A program made the position numbers and the translations under genes. The notes beneath the pieces are model-generated. The model was not told the origin of the DNA and did no database searches. It worked only from the letters and a program-made list of their open reading frames with translations. DNA of 64,000 bases from Quercus robur. Lineage: Eukaryota; Streptophyta; Magnoliopsida; Fagales; Fagaceae. Where the stretch lies: assembly GCF_932294415.1 (NCBI RefSeq), contig NC_065536.1:13981974-14045973 (forward strand). The letters are read 5' to 3'. This document shows positions 9,771-21,867 of this stretch, in pieces. The first letter of the stretch is position 1. Every line of letters starts with the position of its first letter.

Positions 9771-11350
9771 AGTTGTTATTCCAAGTTCCCAATCCCACTA
9801 GGACGCTTGTGGTCATTGAGCTAGAGGTCTGGGGTTTTTTTCAAGCAGCACTTTCCATCAAGGGATTCGAACTTGAAACCTCACTCTCAAATCACTCTAG
9901 TAGAGTAAGACCAATGATCACCATCATGATGGTTTTCACTTTACAGAAAATTAATTATGGCCCAGAAAATTCGTTCATATGTCTTTTCAAAAAAATAATT
10001 AATTTACGATGGCCCTTCACTTTAAAGTTTCCTGCATTGGTACGTTTCACTGGAGTGACAGTCTGTGTTTGTACACTCCCCAGAGGCCAAACAGATGCAC
10101 AGTATTTCTTTATTATTTCTCTTCTTTTGTTTGGATTTGATCTGAGGGAGAGGGACAGATGCTGTATTCCAAAGTCATGACAGAATGACGTTACATAGTC
10201 CGCGTGATGCGGGAGTGATTTGGCTGTGCGTGTGTGTGTATATATATATATATATATTTTTTTTTACTATTTTGTCATAAGTATTAAATTTATTATGAAA
10301 TTACCAAATATGGCTGAATTCGGCACTTAGACAGCCGACTTTGAAGTTAATTAACTAGGTAATTTTGCATTGCATGAGGTGGTAGGGTCTGGGGACATGA
10401 TGAATTTGGTACTTTTAGTATTGAATTCACTTCTAAGAAAACCAATTGGACTGGTCTATATCCTCCTTGATTAGAGACAGTTTACAAATTAGAAAGAGAT
10501 TTTTGAATTGCAATTTCTATTAGATTAGTAGAGTTTGTAATGCTGCAGACCTGCAGTTCATGCTACAGCTAAGCTGAAAAAATAAATTCTCTGTGACTAA
10601 CAAGCTGAAATCTCTCCCTCTCTCTCAACAAAACAGATCAAAACAATACATAAAAATCCAAAAAAAAAATTAAAAAAAAAAAAACTCAAACCTTTATTTT
10701 TCTAATTTTATTTTGTTGTTGTTAATAATTGCTAGAAAATTTGCCTTTTTAAAAAAAAAATATATATATATATATATATACACATACATATATATTTGCC
10801 TTAGGCCCCAAAATGCACAAAACCACCCCTGATTAGCTTCTCCTTGAGAGGCTTTTAACTCCATTGCAGCTGCTTCTTTCTCAGCAATGCAGAGTGCTTC
10901 TGAGAGCTTGTTGAAGTCGTAAGGGTGTCCCATTCCTCCATTAACTTGGTGAAGTTGTAAGAGGAATCACTTTTGTTTTGACTAACAGCTGCAACATGTG
11001 CAAAATTGTGAGATCTAATGAAAGGGTTTGAGATTAAAGTCATTCCCAATGTACAAAATTCTCACCTTTTTTTTGGGGGGAGGGGGGGGGGGGGTTGAGA
11101 GTGATTTTGGTAGGCAGTGTTACACTCCATTTTCTTTAAAAAGACAACAGAAACATTTTGAGATTGCAATTAAAAATAAAAAAAATAAAAATTTGGGGTA
11201 CAACAAATTTAAATTTAATCAAATTGATTATTACTGTAGAAATGGTTTAAAGCAAAAGTGCTAAACTACATTTCTCTAAAGCCAAAGGCGTGCAGAATAT
11301 CTTGTTGAAGAATTTAATCTCCTTAACTAATAAATTGGTTCAGAATTAAT
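9771..11350. other. Intergenic region downstream of annexin, with simple repeats
   Basis: Short frames occur but none resembles a known protein. Simple repeats are present: TG/TA at about 10227-10258, TA at about 10759-10800 and a G-rich run at 11079-11095. Minus-strand sequence at 10850-11045 holds two similar short peptides (YDFNKLSEAL and YNFTKLMEEW) that may be eroded remnants of duplicated coding sequence, unidentified. Confidence 0.35.
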
Positions 11351-14300
11351 CTAAAGCTCATCCTTCCCCAATAAGGCAAGAAGAAATGCCTTGTAGTCTC
11401 CTGATGTGTCCCTCTCTATGGCATTCTCCAAAGTAACATTGTTTCTCTTAAAATAGATTTTCATGATGTCCTTCAAATCCTTTTCTGCACGAGTGATGAT
11501 CACACGGCTGAGAGCATCTTCATCAGTTCCTACCGTATTGATGGCAGTACGCAACACCTGAAGTCCAAAAAGGAGTCCAATATATATACATACTTTATGA
11601 ACATTTTTCTCAACCAAATTATGTACTAATTATATCCTCCAAATTGTAAAGCTAATTTAAACAAGTCTCATAACTTAATGATATGTTGCATATACCTTTG
11701 CATAGTACTTCTGAGGGTCTCTGATACATCGGATAGTTGTACGCAGTGCAGCGAGATAATGATCAGTTGGGTCGCCCAACAAACCCTAAAAATTAACATT
11801 TCAAACATTTTAATTATCGTTTAATTCCAAGGTCCATGAAAAATTGAGATACAATAATAATAATGGGTTCACCTTCTGTCTAGTTGTCAGTGGCCACTGG
11901 ACCCATTAGGATACGGACACGTGTCCGCAATCCAACGTGTCTAGTGGCACTGGCCACTGGACAGAAGCCGGATCCAATAATAATAATCGTATTGCAGTTG
12001 ATGAGGCCACATTAATTTTAATTTATAAAAGTGAATTTAGACCATTTAATAAGTCAAGCATCTATTATATGTTAGACAATTGAGTGATTTTAATAAATTC
12101 AATGTTTAATTTATTATAGAGTAAAGCTTATTTTTTTAGCTTATATATGTATAAGACCATCACTGTAAAGATTTCAGTATAGATCTAAATCATTATATTT
12201 AAACTTTGGTCAATTTTGTTATATAGATTTATTTGAATGGTTTAGATTCTACTATAAAAATGAAATATTAATGGCTCCATCAATATTAATTTGTTAGGCC
12301 ACCATCCTATCATAGTTTTCTCTAATGATAATTAGAATTATTAATAAGCAATTTGTAAAAACCCTGTACTTTCCCAACACCTCATGGATCCCCCTTAGGT
12401 GCTATTTCTTTCTTTTTTTATGAACAAACTTTCTATACCTTGGTAATGGATGTGCCATGAATATCTCTGTAGCGGTTGAAAGTTCCCTTGAGCTGTGCCT
12501 TGCTTCTTGTACTAAGAATTCTAATCAACTCTTCATGGTTAAATGCCTTTTCTTGGATTTCCTCATGAAGAATAACGGCTTCTGAATCTGCCATTTGCGT
12601 ATCAAACTCATACCCGTCATACCTGTAGGCGCTTACTACTGCCAAGAGAACCTGCATCAAAGTCCCATAAGCTACTCATAGACATAAAGTGGAACTATTC
12701 TTGATTATTTAATTTATTTTATTAAACTTTTTAAGCCAAGAGATTAGAAAAGCAATAATGTTGGATATATAATGTACTAATAATATATGCATGGTTTGAA
12801 ATTTGATCATTTTGATATGATGCAACTCAATCTATCCAACCTATATGTATGAATGTATTAAAGAGTAAAATGTTAGTGTTACTAAATGGAAAAATGACTT
12901 ATTTAACATTGGTTTTGATTAATTTGTGAATGCTATTAGTATCTTGACATTTGACACATACTTTCCTAATGTCACCAGTTGTGTAAGCAGCCACATCTTC
13001 TTCAATAGAGTGCTTGTAGCGATGACGATAAGCACGTCTTACTGCCAAGAGCTCTTCTGGAGATCCAATGCATGCTATTTCAATGATTAGCCGGTAATCG
13101 GGTACATCCTTCTTCAGTGCAGCATTGGTTAAGACAGCATCCCTATCAGCAGGGTCCAGTGTCCAGTGGCATATAGCTCTCTATGTCCATGTCATTTTTA
13201 TTGTCAAAAATGTCAACATGAAAAAAGAAAATACCCAATTGTAATTCATTGAATCATAGGTACATACATGTAATAAATAAATCTAAGTCAAAGTATAATC
13301 TGAATATGTCATCTGTATGGATATTTAGATAGATGATTTTTGAGGAAATATAAACCTCAAAGTCCCCGGAAAGTTCACATTTAAGTTGCTGGATGAGATC
13401 CTCTTGATAAACTTCTTCATAAGCTAGTCCAATAAGCTTCCTCTGATTTGCATTTCTGTGTCCTAGTATGGAAATTAAAGCCCTTTCATCTGTTCCCCAT
13501 CCTGAGAAGGATATCCAAATAACAAAGGAAAAGGATTAGTAGAGTCATTGGCTTTTGACAAATGTATACCTTTCTAAGAAGAATTAAATCAATTAATACA
13601 TGAATGGTAAAAGTAATAACTTCATTTTTATTACTATAGTAAAAAAAAAGGAGAAATCATACAAAACTTTAGATTTTTTTTTTTTTTAATATGAACATAT
13701 TTTTGAGGGTGAAGTTTTGATCTAGTGTTTTAATGCACTGGATGAGACACGAAAGTGACACGTGATCATTTTTGGACACGTGTAGTATCTGTTTCAGTAT
13801 TACAATGTATTAGAACATTAGACCCTAAAAGAAAAACCAAATCCTATTTTTGATTTCAAGAATATATATTTTAATAAATAAGTTTTGAGAATAAATATGG
13901 AGTGCTTTTGATATTTTATCTAACATAAATTTCCACTTCTCAGTCCTAACTTGCAATGGAGCGCTACAAGTAAAGAAAAATGAAATATTTATAGAGCCTG
14001 CCTTGGCAAAGTGTCTTTTTTCTAGATACCCCTTTGTTTCCTTTTTATTTATTTATTTATTTTCATATGCTTAAATAATGGAAAACATATAAATGAAAGG
14101 CTGTTTTCCATATAAATCAGTATTGAGTAGTTGAACAAGTTTCTTTTTTGATAAATATAATTGAACAAGTTTCTACGTCAAACGAACATAAGAAACTGCT
14201 TATGTAATGACAGATTGTTACCATTTCGTTTAAATGGAAAATCAATTGAATAAATTGTTCAAGCAATAAAAAAAATATTTTCATTTTCATAAATTTGATG

Positions 14301-14519
14301 AATAATCTCAATAAATAATTAATTAATTAATTAAAGATTTAGAAACAACAAAAGGAAATTTAATAGAACTTTTTAACCATATTACCAACATATGAGATCA
14401 GTAGCATATTTGGCATTCACAAAATAAGGATTAAAATAAGAATAACCTAGACAAGCCTTCTTGATATTCTCTGCATCTTCAATCGGGGAAAATTCCTTGG
14501 GAGCGATTATGGTGGCCAT
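11351..14519 (-). CDS. Annexin, six exons, 315 aa
   Basis: Annexins are soluble proteins that bind acidic phospholipids in a Ca2+-dependent way and act at plant plasma and endomembranes. Exons on the minus strand: 14519-14447, 13501-13356, 13180-12962, 12651-12439, 11785-11696, 11557-11351. All introns are GT-AG and the frame is open over 948 nt, the usual length for a plant annexin. Four annexin repeats can be followed. Repeat I begins near residue 25 with the type II Ca2+ motif GWGTDE. Repeats II and III cover residues of about 95-165 and 180-250. Repeat IV contains VGTDED and ends with [17 protein letters not shown] at the C terminus. The start [10 protein letters not shown] fits family N termini. 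Introns 1 and 5 hold small hairpin elements (see separate entries). The family is certain; the paralogue class (D3-, D4- or D5-like) is not resolved. Confidence 0.95.
11865..11974. mobile_element. Short palindromic MITE-like insert in annexin intron 5
   Basis: The core 11873-11967 starts CTTCTGTC and ends GACAGAAG, contains mirrored TGGCCACTGG motifs, and is centred on the palindrome CGGACACGTGTCCG. The flanks share CAATAATAATAAT (11852-11864 and 11975-11987), which could be a target duplication or simply a simple-sequence match. The structure is that of a tiny hairpin MITE; the superfamily is unknown. Confidence 0.5.
13719..13823. mobile_element. Small inverted-repeat element in annexin intron 1
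   Basis: GATCTAGTGTTTTAATGCAC at the left is matched, with mismatches, by the reverse complement of the right end (GGTCTAATGTTCTAATACAT). The 105-bp span contains two ACACGTG motifs facing each other. No clear target duplication was seen, so this is a probable MITE remnant. Confidence 0.4.
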
Positions 14520-15223
14520 TGTTTGCTCTTCCTCTGTCAAGGCTCTGACTATTTTTTTTTTTTTTTTTGTTCTTCTTCATTTATAGTGGCCAAACATTTA
14601 CAGCATCCGTTTCAAAATTAATCTCAATATATGTTATTCACAGCAGTAATTAATAACATTTGTATGTAACTTATAAAGAAGTTGTACCGGTTCCCACAGT
14701 GATAATCTCACTTGTAACTACCATCGAAGCAGCTTCAATAATACTAATTTACCTTACTTCCTTTTACATAATATCTCATTACTGATAAAAAGATACGGAC
14801 TATTAGTCCACAATAAGCTACCATTAAACAACTTCTAGTAGAATTTCAAGTGCCTATGCTCTTCGTGATCTAAAATTATTTGCCTCCTCTTTATTAGATT
14901 AGCTGGACTAAATGCAGCAAAAGAATTCATATTTGAAGCAAACTGAGAATTTTCTTTTGCTTCTGAAGTGCCAAATAATTCAATCTCAATTGTTTGATTA
15001 TTTGATAATCCAATTCACATCATCATGAAAAACATTCTTTTTTTTCTGTTTGGACGAGGTGGCCACCTTGATAGTATTTTGAACATGTTGAGCTAGGTTT
15101 GGGGCGTGACATAAACCCAAAGGTTCAAGGTTCAATTCACCACACTATTGGTCTATTGAGTTTTGGGGTGTCTCTTGGACAAGAAGTAGAATAGTCTAGA
15201 CAAAAACTAAGCCACCACTTCTT

Positions 15224-15254
<31 letters not shown>

Positions 15255-17872
15255 CCTCAAAGTAATACTAGCAAAATCCAAAATGAAAAATCTAATCTTA
15301 TTGTCCATCTCATTTCTCATAACCATTTTCTGTACACAATATATCATCTATATCTTCTAGAAAATACCTTCCATCTTCAGAAACCACATTTCTCCACACA
15401 CAAACCCATTACACTTGATATTGCAACCGCCAAACAATGAAACAATGACATTCCTTCGGCTCACCAAATCTCAAACCTCAAAAGCCCACAAAACATTACA
15501 CTTCATTAGTAACAAAACCTTCTTCAGCCTGTTTATGGTCAGTCAGTCTGCCAAAAGCTCAGCCTGCTTCGTCACAAAAATGATCAACACTTTCCCTTTT
15601 GAAATATTCTTTTTTACTAAAACCTTGAAATCTAGTACCTCTGATTCCAATGACTCACCCAACCCCACAAAAGCCATTCCTACAAAGAAGAACCACAAAG
15701 ACCAGTTAAAAGGAAACAAGTGTTCAATACTGATAGTGAAAATTTTGATAAACAATAGGGAAAAAAAAGTACATTGTTTTTTTCAGAAGTGCCAAACATA
15801 GACTAAACTCTGAAAGCAAAAGAGGTAATTACAATACAAGTAAATCATCAAAGAAAAATGAAGATTAATTTCAAGTCAATGCAAGCACATACACATACAT
15901 CACCCATCATAATTTTTTTCGCAAAAAATGGCTGTGCTTAAGATTTGAACTCGCACACCTTTGGTTAACCAATCATACAATTAGGAGTTCAAACACACCA
16001 AGTTAAGCCCAACTTCCTACTACTAAGACTCAGCTCTTGCAAAAAATTTATAGAACTCAATATTGGCTCGAGCTTCATTCCAGTCTCAATATTCTGGTTG
16101 GAGCTCAGCTCATGCAATACTCAACTCTCTTCCAAGCTGATTGCAAGCTCCAAAAAACTTCTAAATGCTAGCTGTTTTGAGCATTTAAACTTCGAAAGCT
16201 GATGAGCTCTACATCAAGGGTAAGGTAATTGCACATAAGTGATGGCTTTTTATTATAGGAATGGCTACTCTTTTCATCATTTTTTTGCAAAAGGAGAACC
16301 AGAGAGAGAAAAATCCATCTTATACATGAAAAGCTTACAGAGAGATGACAAAATAATGAAAATAATAAAATAAAAAATAAAAACAGAAAAGTTTAGAAGA
16401 CTGTGCTGTCTATGCTTGATTCCGAAAATGAAAGCATCAGATCAGTTTGAGAAGAAGAATATTCCCTCAGATCTATGATGGAGAACCTCTATCAAGCCAG
16501 CGCACCAGCTGAGCATAATGGTGCTTAAGCCCAAAAGTCAGAACATAGTTCAAGCACAGGTCATCTTGCTTAACAAACAAGCCAAGCAAACTTTGATCGA
16601 GCTGCTTGCAAGCAGCTTGGCTCTTTTTTAAACCCTACAGTACACTTGAGAACAGCTCTTCACATGTACCTACCACAAGCAAGAAAAGAGTTGGAAGAAC
16701 AGGTTTTCTAGCATTATTTTAAATAAAATCAGAAATATCAAAGGTAAGAGACACTAAACACTTCAGAAAACTGAACCCTAACCACAAACTAAAAAAAATC
16801 CCAACATCAAATATGGACAAAAAATCCTTAAATCTGAAAAGGTGCAACTTCAGAGGCATTTAGTGAAGTTTCAATGAAGAAACAAAAAATAAACCAAAGA
16901 AACGTCAGCACTAAACTGCATTTAGGACTATTCACTCAAAATGTAACAAAATTTAATTAACAACGATTTTCTTTTAAATGTCATAGATATAAATCTCCAG
17001 AAACACTTTCTAATGGGTCAACTAAAAATTGGAAACTCATGGGAAAGAAGCTTCAATGCACAAAGGTTTTACCAGTCCCATTTCCCATTAAAACAAAAGA
17101 AGCTCAAGGAAAAGAACAAATGGTCCCCTCGGTTACAGTAGCCACTAACTTTTTCACCAGACATGCCAAAGGAAATCTTTTAGTCTGAGTGTGACTTACA
17201 AATAAAAAAATAAAAAGAGTGAAATGATTAATATATTTTATCCATTGCAAAGACCTAAGGGTTTGTATGAATCAAACAACAAATTAAGGATCAAACAGCT
17301 GGTGTGGTGAGTATGACAGTCACAATGCTGTAGAATAAATTGAGCATGTCAACATGAGATACTTACATTTACATAGAAGAAGGTAAGAAGGCACCGCAAA
17401 AACAGTTTAAGGAAAGACATGATTATCATATTGAAAGGATACTTAAGTAAGGCACAAGGACAGAATTTTCAGGGACCAAATGGTTCTGTAATCGTGTTCC
17501 ATCATAATAGACCGAGCAATGAGATAAATCAAGTGCTCAGGGTTGGGAAAACAAAGGATGCCTTTCACAAAAACCTGGAGAAGTTACAAAATAACCATCC
17601 AAAATCCTGGAGAAGTATTGGATAATGACTACTTGAATATGTTTCTCTATAATGGTTTATAATAAACTTCACACAGGATTCATCACCACAAATGACCATG
17701 ACATTAGTAGCTTAAAAAAAAATCAATAAAAACGCAAACAATTTACACATCACCTACCTGGCCTCATTTCAGAAAAGAAATACAGAAGAATTTCTTGAAC
17801 AAGATTCAGATCAATAGCAGCCACCAGAACCAATGCCAATTATGTAGAAAACTGCAGCAGAACATGCAACAT
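14520..17872. other. Annexin upstream region and intergenic DNA
   Basis: This 3.3-kb stretch has no gene I can support. A 128-aa frame at 15415-15801 has low-complexity composition and no recognisable motif. A (GA)n microsatellite lies at about 15227-15254. GGTTCAAGGTTCAATTC at about 15120 resembles a Pol III B box, but no full SINE could be delimited. The annexin promoter should lie just right of 14519; no convincing TATA box was identified. Confidence 0.4.
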
Positions 17873-20253
17873 TCAGTCCACATCCATAAATGCAGTGCAG
17901 TCAATGTCTTGCAGGGTGATATTCCCCATATATAAATCATTTAGGTGATGAGAACAGAGAGGGAGGCATTTCCGATTGAGACTTTCATGAATTACACCCA
18001 TCCCTGGGACCCACTTGTCCTCAACAAATGGGTTCACATTCAAACGGTTCTGCAGTAACCGTACCCGATAATAAACAGTATCCATTCTGTCACAGAAATA
18101 ACTGATACAGGTTTCTAAAAAAAAAATAAATAAAATAAAATTATAAAAAAAAAAAAAAAAAAAAAACACTGATACAGGAACATGAAGGCTCATCAGAAAC
18201 CAACCTGATCAAAGCCAAAGATAAAGCCCCATCAACAGGCCTTGGATCTGAAAGATTTTGATCTCCCATCATTATAACCTCTCTTTCTGTGGGAAGTACA
18301 CTTCTTCATTTCCATTAAAATCAGAGACCTTCAAATCTTTAGTGTAATGCTTAATGGCTTCACATTTGGTTGATTCATGCTTCTCTGCTAGTGTCAAAAT
18401 GCAAGACAACCTCAAGTGATAAGTTACTACAGTTATAACCACCTTGAAGTTGTGACAGCAGCAGAAGAAATCAAGCCACCTTCTCCCTACACCTGCATAC
18501 CACTTGATAATATCAGTATCTTCAAGAGCAATGAGTAACTTGATCGGCCTAGGGCAACCCATGTTATTTGTAAAACCAGCCATCTTAACTGCCTTCCTAA
18601 CAAGTTCTATTGGTGCATCAACTTTCATACACAGCCTCGTCATGTCCTCAACCATGCACTTAGCATATTTCCATTCCTCTTCCTCCTCCACTCTCTTTTC
18701 TTCTTTCTCTAATGCCTTTCTAGCTTGGACCAGACTCAAATACTTGCCAACTTGCTCTCAAAACTTATCATAAGCATTAACCAGCTCTTGGGGTAATTGA
18801 TCTCTAACGTGCCTTAAAGAGAGAAAATTGCCTAATGTAAGCATCCGATGCCAATCCCAACGCTCTTCCAAGGAACCCAAGAAATCTTGGACCACTTCAT
18901 CAGTCCAAGTTCTGAAGATTTCTCGAACCTCATTTTCAATTTGGAAGTCAAATTTAAACCCATCACTTTGCTTCAACTTCTTAAAAACACGCTGCAATAT
19001 CTTCATCCCCAGTATCTTTCTATTCCTCTCTCTAGCATTTTTAAATTCTAAAGCTCTAATTTCCTTCTTCCTAAGGTACTTCTTTCGTGCCCTAATTGCT
19101 TTCTCCGTCGTGGGAGGATGCAAAACTGAAGGTGGAACTGCCTGTAGTTCCATTCCTAGAAAACTAAATTATTCTCAGATATCACACTATGAATTGCCGT
19201 CTTCATTTTATCAACCCTCAAATCCAACCTACCTTCTAAATATTTCAAAACCCAATTCTTAAAGTCCATGGTCAACATTTTCAACCCCGACGTTATCACT
19301 AATATTTCATCCAAATACCTGACCACATACATCTTCACTGGCTTATAAAACAGGCCAGACATCCAAACAAGCTGCTCTGATTTAAACTTTGGATTCTCCT
19401 GATTTTTCTGAAGACGCATATCTTGAATTTCTTTATCAAACCCATTAAAGTAAATATTAATCAAAATCGAACACAACCCACTTTCTTGAGGAAACCCCCT
19501 TCCTAAGTAACAACCACCCAATTCAATTCCCACCACCTCACACTCAAACAGCCTCCTTATTAAACCAATCAAAGAATCATCTTTTATTTTCTCTTCAATA
19601 AACAAACACAACTTATTTACATGCCTATCATCAAACCTTTCTCTATCAAATGTGACACTAAACCACCAACTAGGATTCTCTACCGAGTTCTTAAGGTACC
19701 TAATGGCGGTGTGGCGTCCCATACAGACACGCCCACCATAAGAAAAAGTTACAAACCGTTCATCATACAGAATTTCCAACACCATCCTAATAGCTTCAAT
19801 CAAAACCTTTAATTTCAAGTTGGGCAAGACCAAGGACTCACCTTTCTTTCTTGAGGGCATCATCGTGACACAACAAGCTTCAATATCAAACCGATTCTCG
19901 CAGACCTGGCGGCCCATTTCTTCGATATCAAACCGCCTGGAGACTGAGTTGAGAAGAGACTGTGAGTTGAGAGCATTGTTGGGTTGTGAGGAAGTGAGGT
20001 TTTGGCAGGCAGTGTGGAGGACATTGGGCAAGGCAAGGACATTTGAGACAAGACTGGAGAATGTGCCGTGTGAGTATTGAGTGAGAACTAAGGCCTTGAG
20101 TTGGGGTTTTGTGAGGGTTTCTGTGGGCTTTTGGATTTGGGTTTGGGTTTTCTGGGGGGTGGAGATGGGTTTTGTAAGAGATTTGAGAGGGGAGCGATTT
20201 GTAGACCTGAATTCAAATGGGTTTATTCTTCTGACTCTGAGGTGTATAATCAT
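17873..20253 (-). pseudogene. Nuclear group II intron maturase (nMAT3/nMAT4-like), disrupted
   Basis: Plant nMAT proteins go to mitochondria and help splice group II introns. This single-exon locus starts at the ATG at 20253 with a basic, Ser/Thr-rich leader that fits a mitochondrial presequence. A reverse-transcriptase-like region follows (WWFSVTFDRERFDD, RGFPQESGLCSILINIYFNG) with a degenerate catalytic motif YLDE in place of YADD. Next come a maturase X-like region (18272-19153) and a C-terminal segment ending in ITLQDIDCTAFMDVD. The frame is broken four times: a missing T after codons for NNLVF (near 19156), an in-frame TGA (18758-18760) after AYDKF, a missing base near 18283 (FP|TEREV), and a 67-bp A/T-rich insertion flanked by 11-bp repeats (18101-18111, 18168-18178). 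Without these it would be about 770 codons, near the family length. Loss of function is likely, though the 1-nt deletions could be sequence errors. Confidence 0.85.
18101..18178. repeat. 67-bp A-rich insertion with 11-bp direct repeats
   Basis: ACTGATACAGG occurs at 18101-18111 and again at 18168-18178. Between them lies an A-rich stretch with a run of more than 20 A. Removing one repeat and the stretch restores the maturase frame across SCIS|YFCDR. This looks like a retroposed poly(A) fragment or strand-slip insertion; the target-site style duplication favours the former. Confidence 0.75.
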
Positions 20254-20687
20254 TGAGACAACGAGAACAAAAGTGGAAGTTTGGACTTTCGATTGGAACC
20301 TCCACTTTTGATTTTGTTTTGGGGGTTTAATTTCTACTTTTCTACCTCCTTTTGCGAAAGTGAATTTTTTTTTTTTTGGGTAATAAATGGGAAGGTTCGT
20401 GCAAAAATTATTTTTGCCAACGTATTTATTATTTATTATTTATTTTATTTTTATTATTATTTATAAATTTTACCACACTTGTTATTTTAATTCATTTTTA
20501 TTTTTATTTACAGTACTTACAATAAAAAAATTTCAAGTTCAACAAAATAAAACTTTTAGCGAGAAGGGAATGTATTGCTACAAATGGGCCGAATCCATAA
20601 CAAAAATAAAAAATAAAAATAACCCCCCTTAAAGCAGAAGCTAATGCGGCCAGGCTAGAAGCAACAAAGGCAGCAAAATTGGGGTAT
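20254..20687. other. Upstream region of the maturase pseudogene
   Basis: This 430-bp region is AT-rich. Short plus-strand frames here are low complexity and not credible genes. No promoter element could be assigned. Confidence 0.4.
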
Positions 20688-20695
20688 AAAAGAGG

Positions 20696-21836
20696 CAGTG
20701 GCGACTCCAGGAATTTTGTTCAGGGTGTTCCTATTTCACTTTGAAAAAATTTCGGGTCATTTCGGTCTATTTCGGGCGTTTCAGGACGTTTTGGTAAATA
20801 CCGGCCGAAATTCAAGATTTTGCCTTTAAAAAAAAAAATTTCTTAAAACCAAAACAAATTTGCATTTTGTACATCGAAAAACCTCAAAAGGGAAAAAAAT
20901 GAAAAGAAAAGAAATGAACAAAGGTACCTGTACTAAAAACTATGAGTTCATTTGAAATATTAATAAAATTATTAATTATTATTGTTTAGTTGTTTCATAA
21001 ATTTGTTTGTCTTTTATAAACTATAATTTGTTGTATTGTTGTTTCATTAATTATTAAATTATTAATTATTGTTTAGCCTAACATAATTTAATTTGTTTGT
21101 CTTTTATAATGTATTAGTTAATTAAATTATTAATTATTGGTATTTAGTTGCTTTGTTAATTTTTTTTTTTTACTAACTACTAGCAGTCTAGTTAGCACAC
21201 ACCCCACTATGCATTAGCACACACTAGCACACACATTATTGTTGTTTCATTAATTATAAAATTATTAATTGTTGTTTAGCCTAACATAATTTAATTGATT
21301 TGTCTTTTATAATGTATTGATTTATTATACTGCTTTGATTATTGTTGTTTAGTCTAACAATAAACTATATTGCTTTAATTTGTTTGTCATTAATTATACT
21401 GTTTTAATTTTTTATATTGTTTAGCCCCATGTGTTAATGTGCACATTACACTAAAAGAGCCCCTGATGACTGATATGCACATTATTTATGTGTAGCACAA
21501 TAATTAAAGCAGTGTGTAACCCAGCCCCATGTGCCCATCTCACCCCCACCTTATTCATCAGACAAGCACGCTTAATGATGCCTAATGCCCCCTGCCAATC
21601 AGAAAATTTCACAATCACAAATTACACTAGTCTAAAAAATAATTAATATCAACACCAACACACTACACCTACCAACCCAAAAAAAGTAAAAAACAGACAA
21701 AAAAATTAATAAAGGTGAAGTCTGGTTTGGCCAATGAGAGACACAGTTCAAATTTCAAAAGACTAAAAGGGAGAGTTAGTCTTATTAAAGAATAAAGAGA
21801 GAGAGTTTCATTCATTTTGTAATTTTCATTTCATTC

Positions 21837-21867
<31 letters not shown>

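Noticed and set aside
9773..10180. 135-codon plus-strand frame
   Set aside because: No known motif and no coding relatives could be inferred. Composition changes along its length and no gene structure surrounds it.
15415..15801. 128-codon plus-strand frame
   Set aside because: No recognisable domain, Lys/Thr/Ser-rich AT-driven composition, and an overlapping antisense frame of equal quality.
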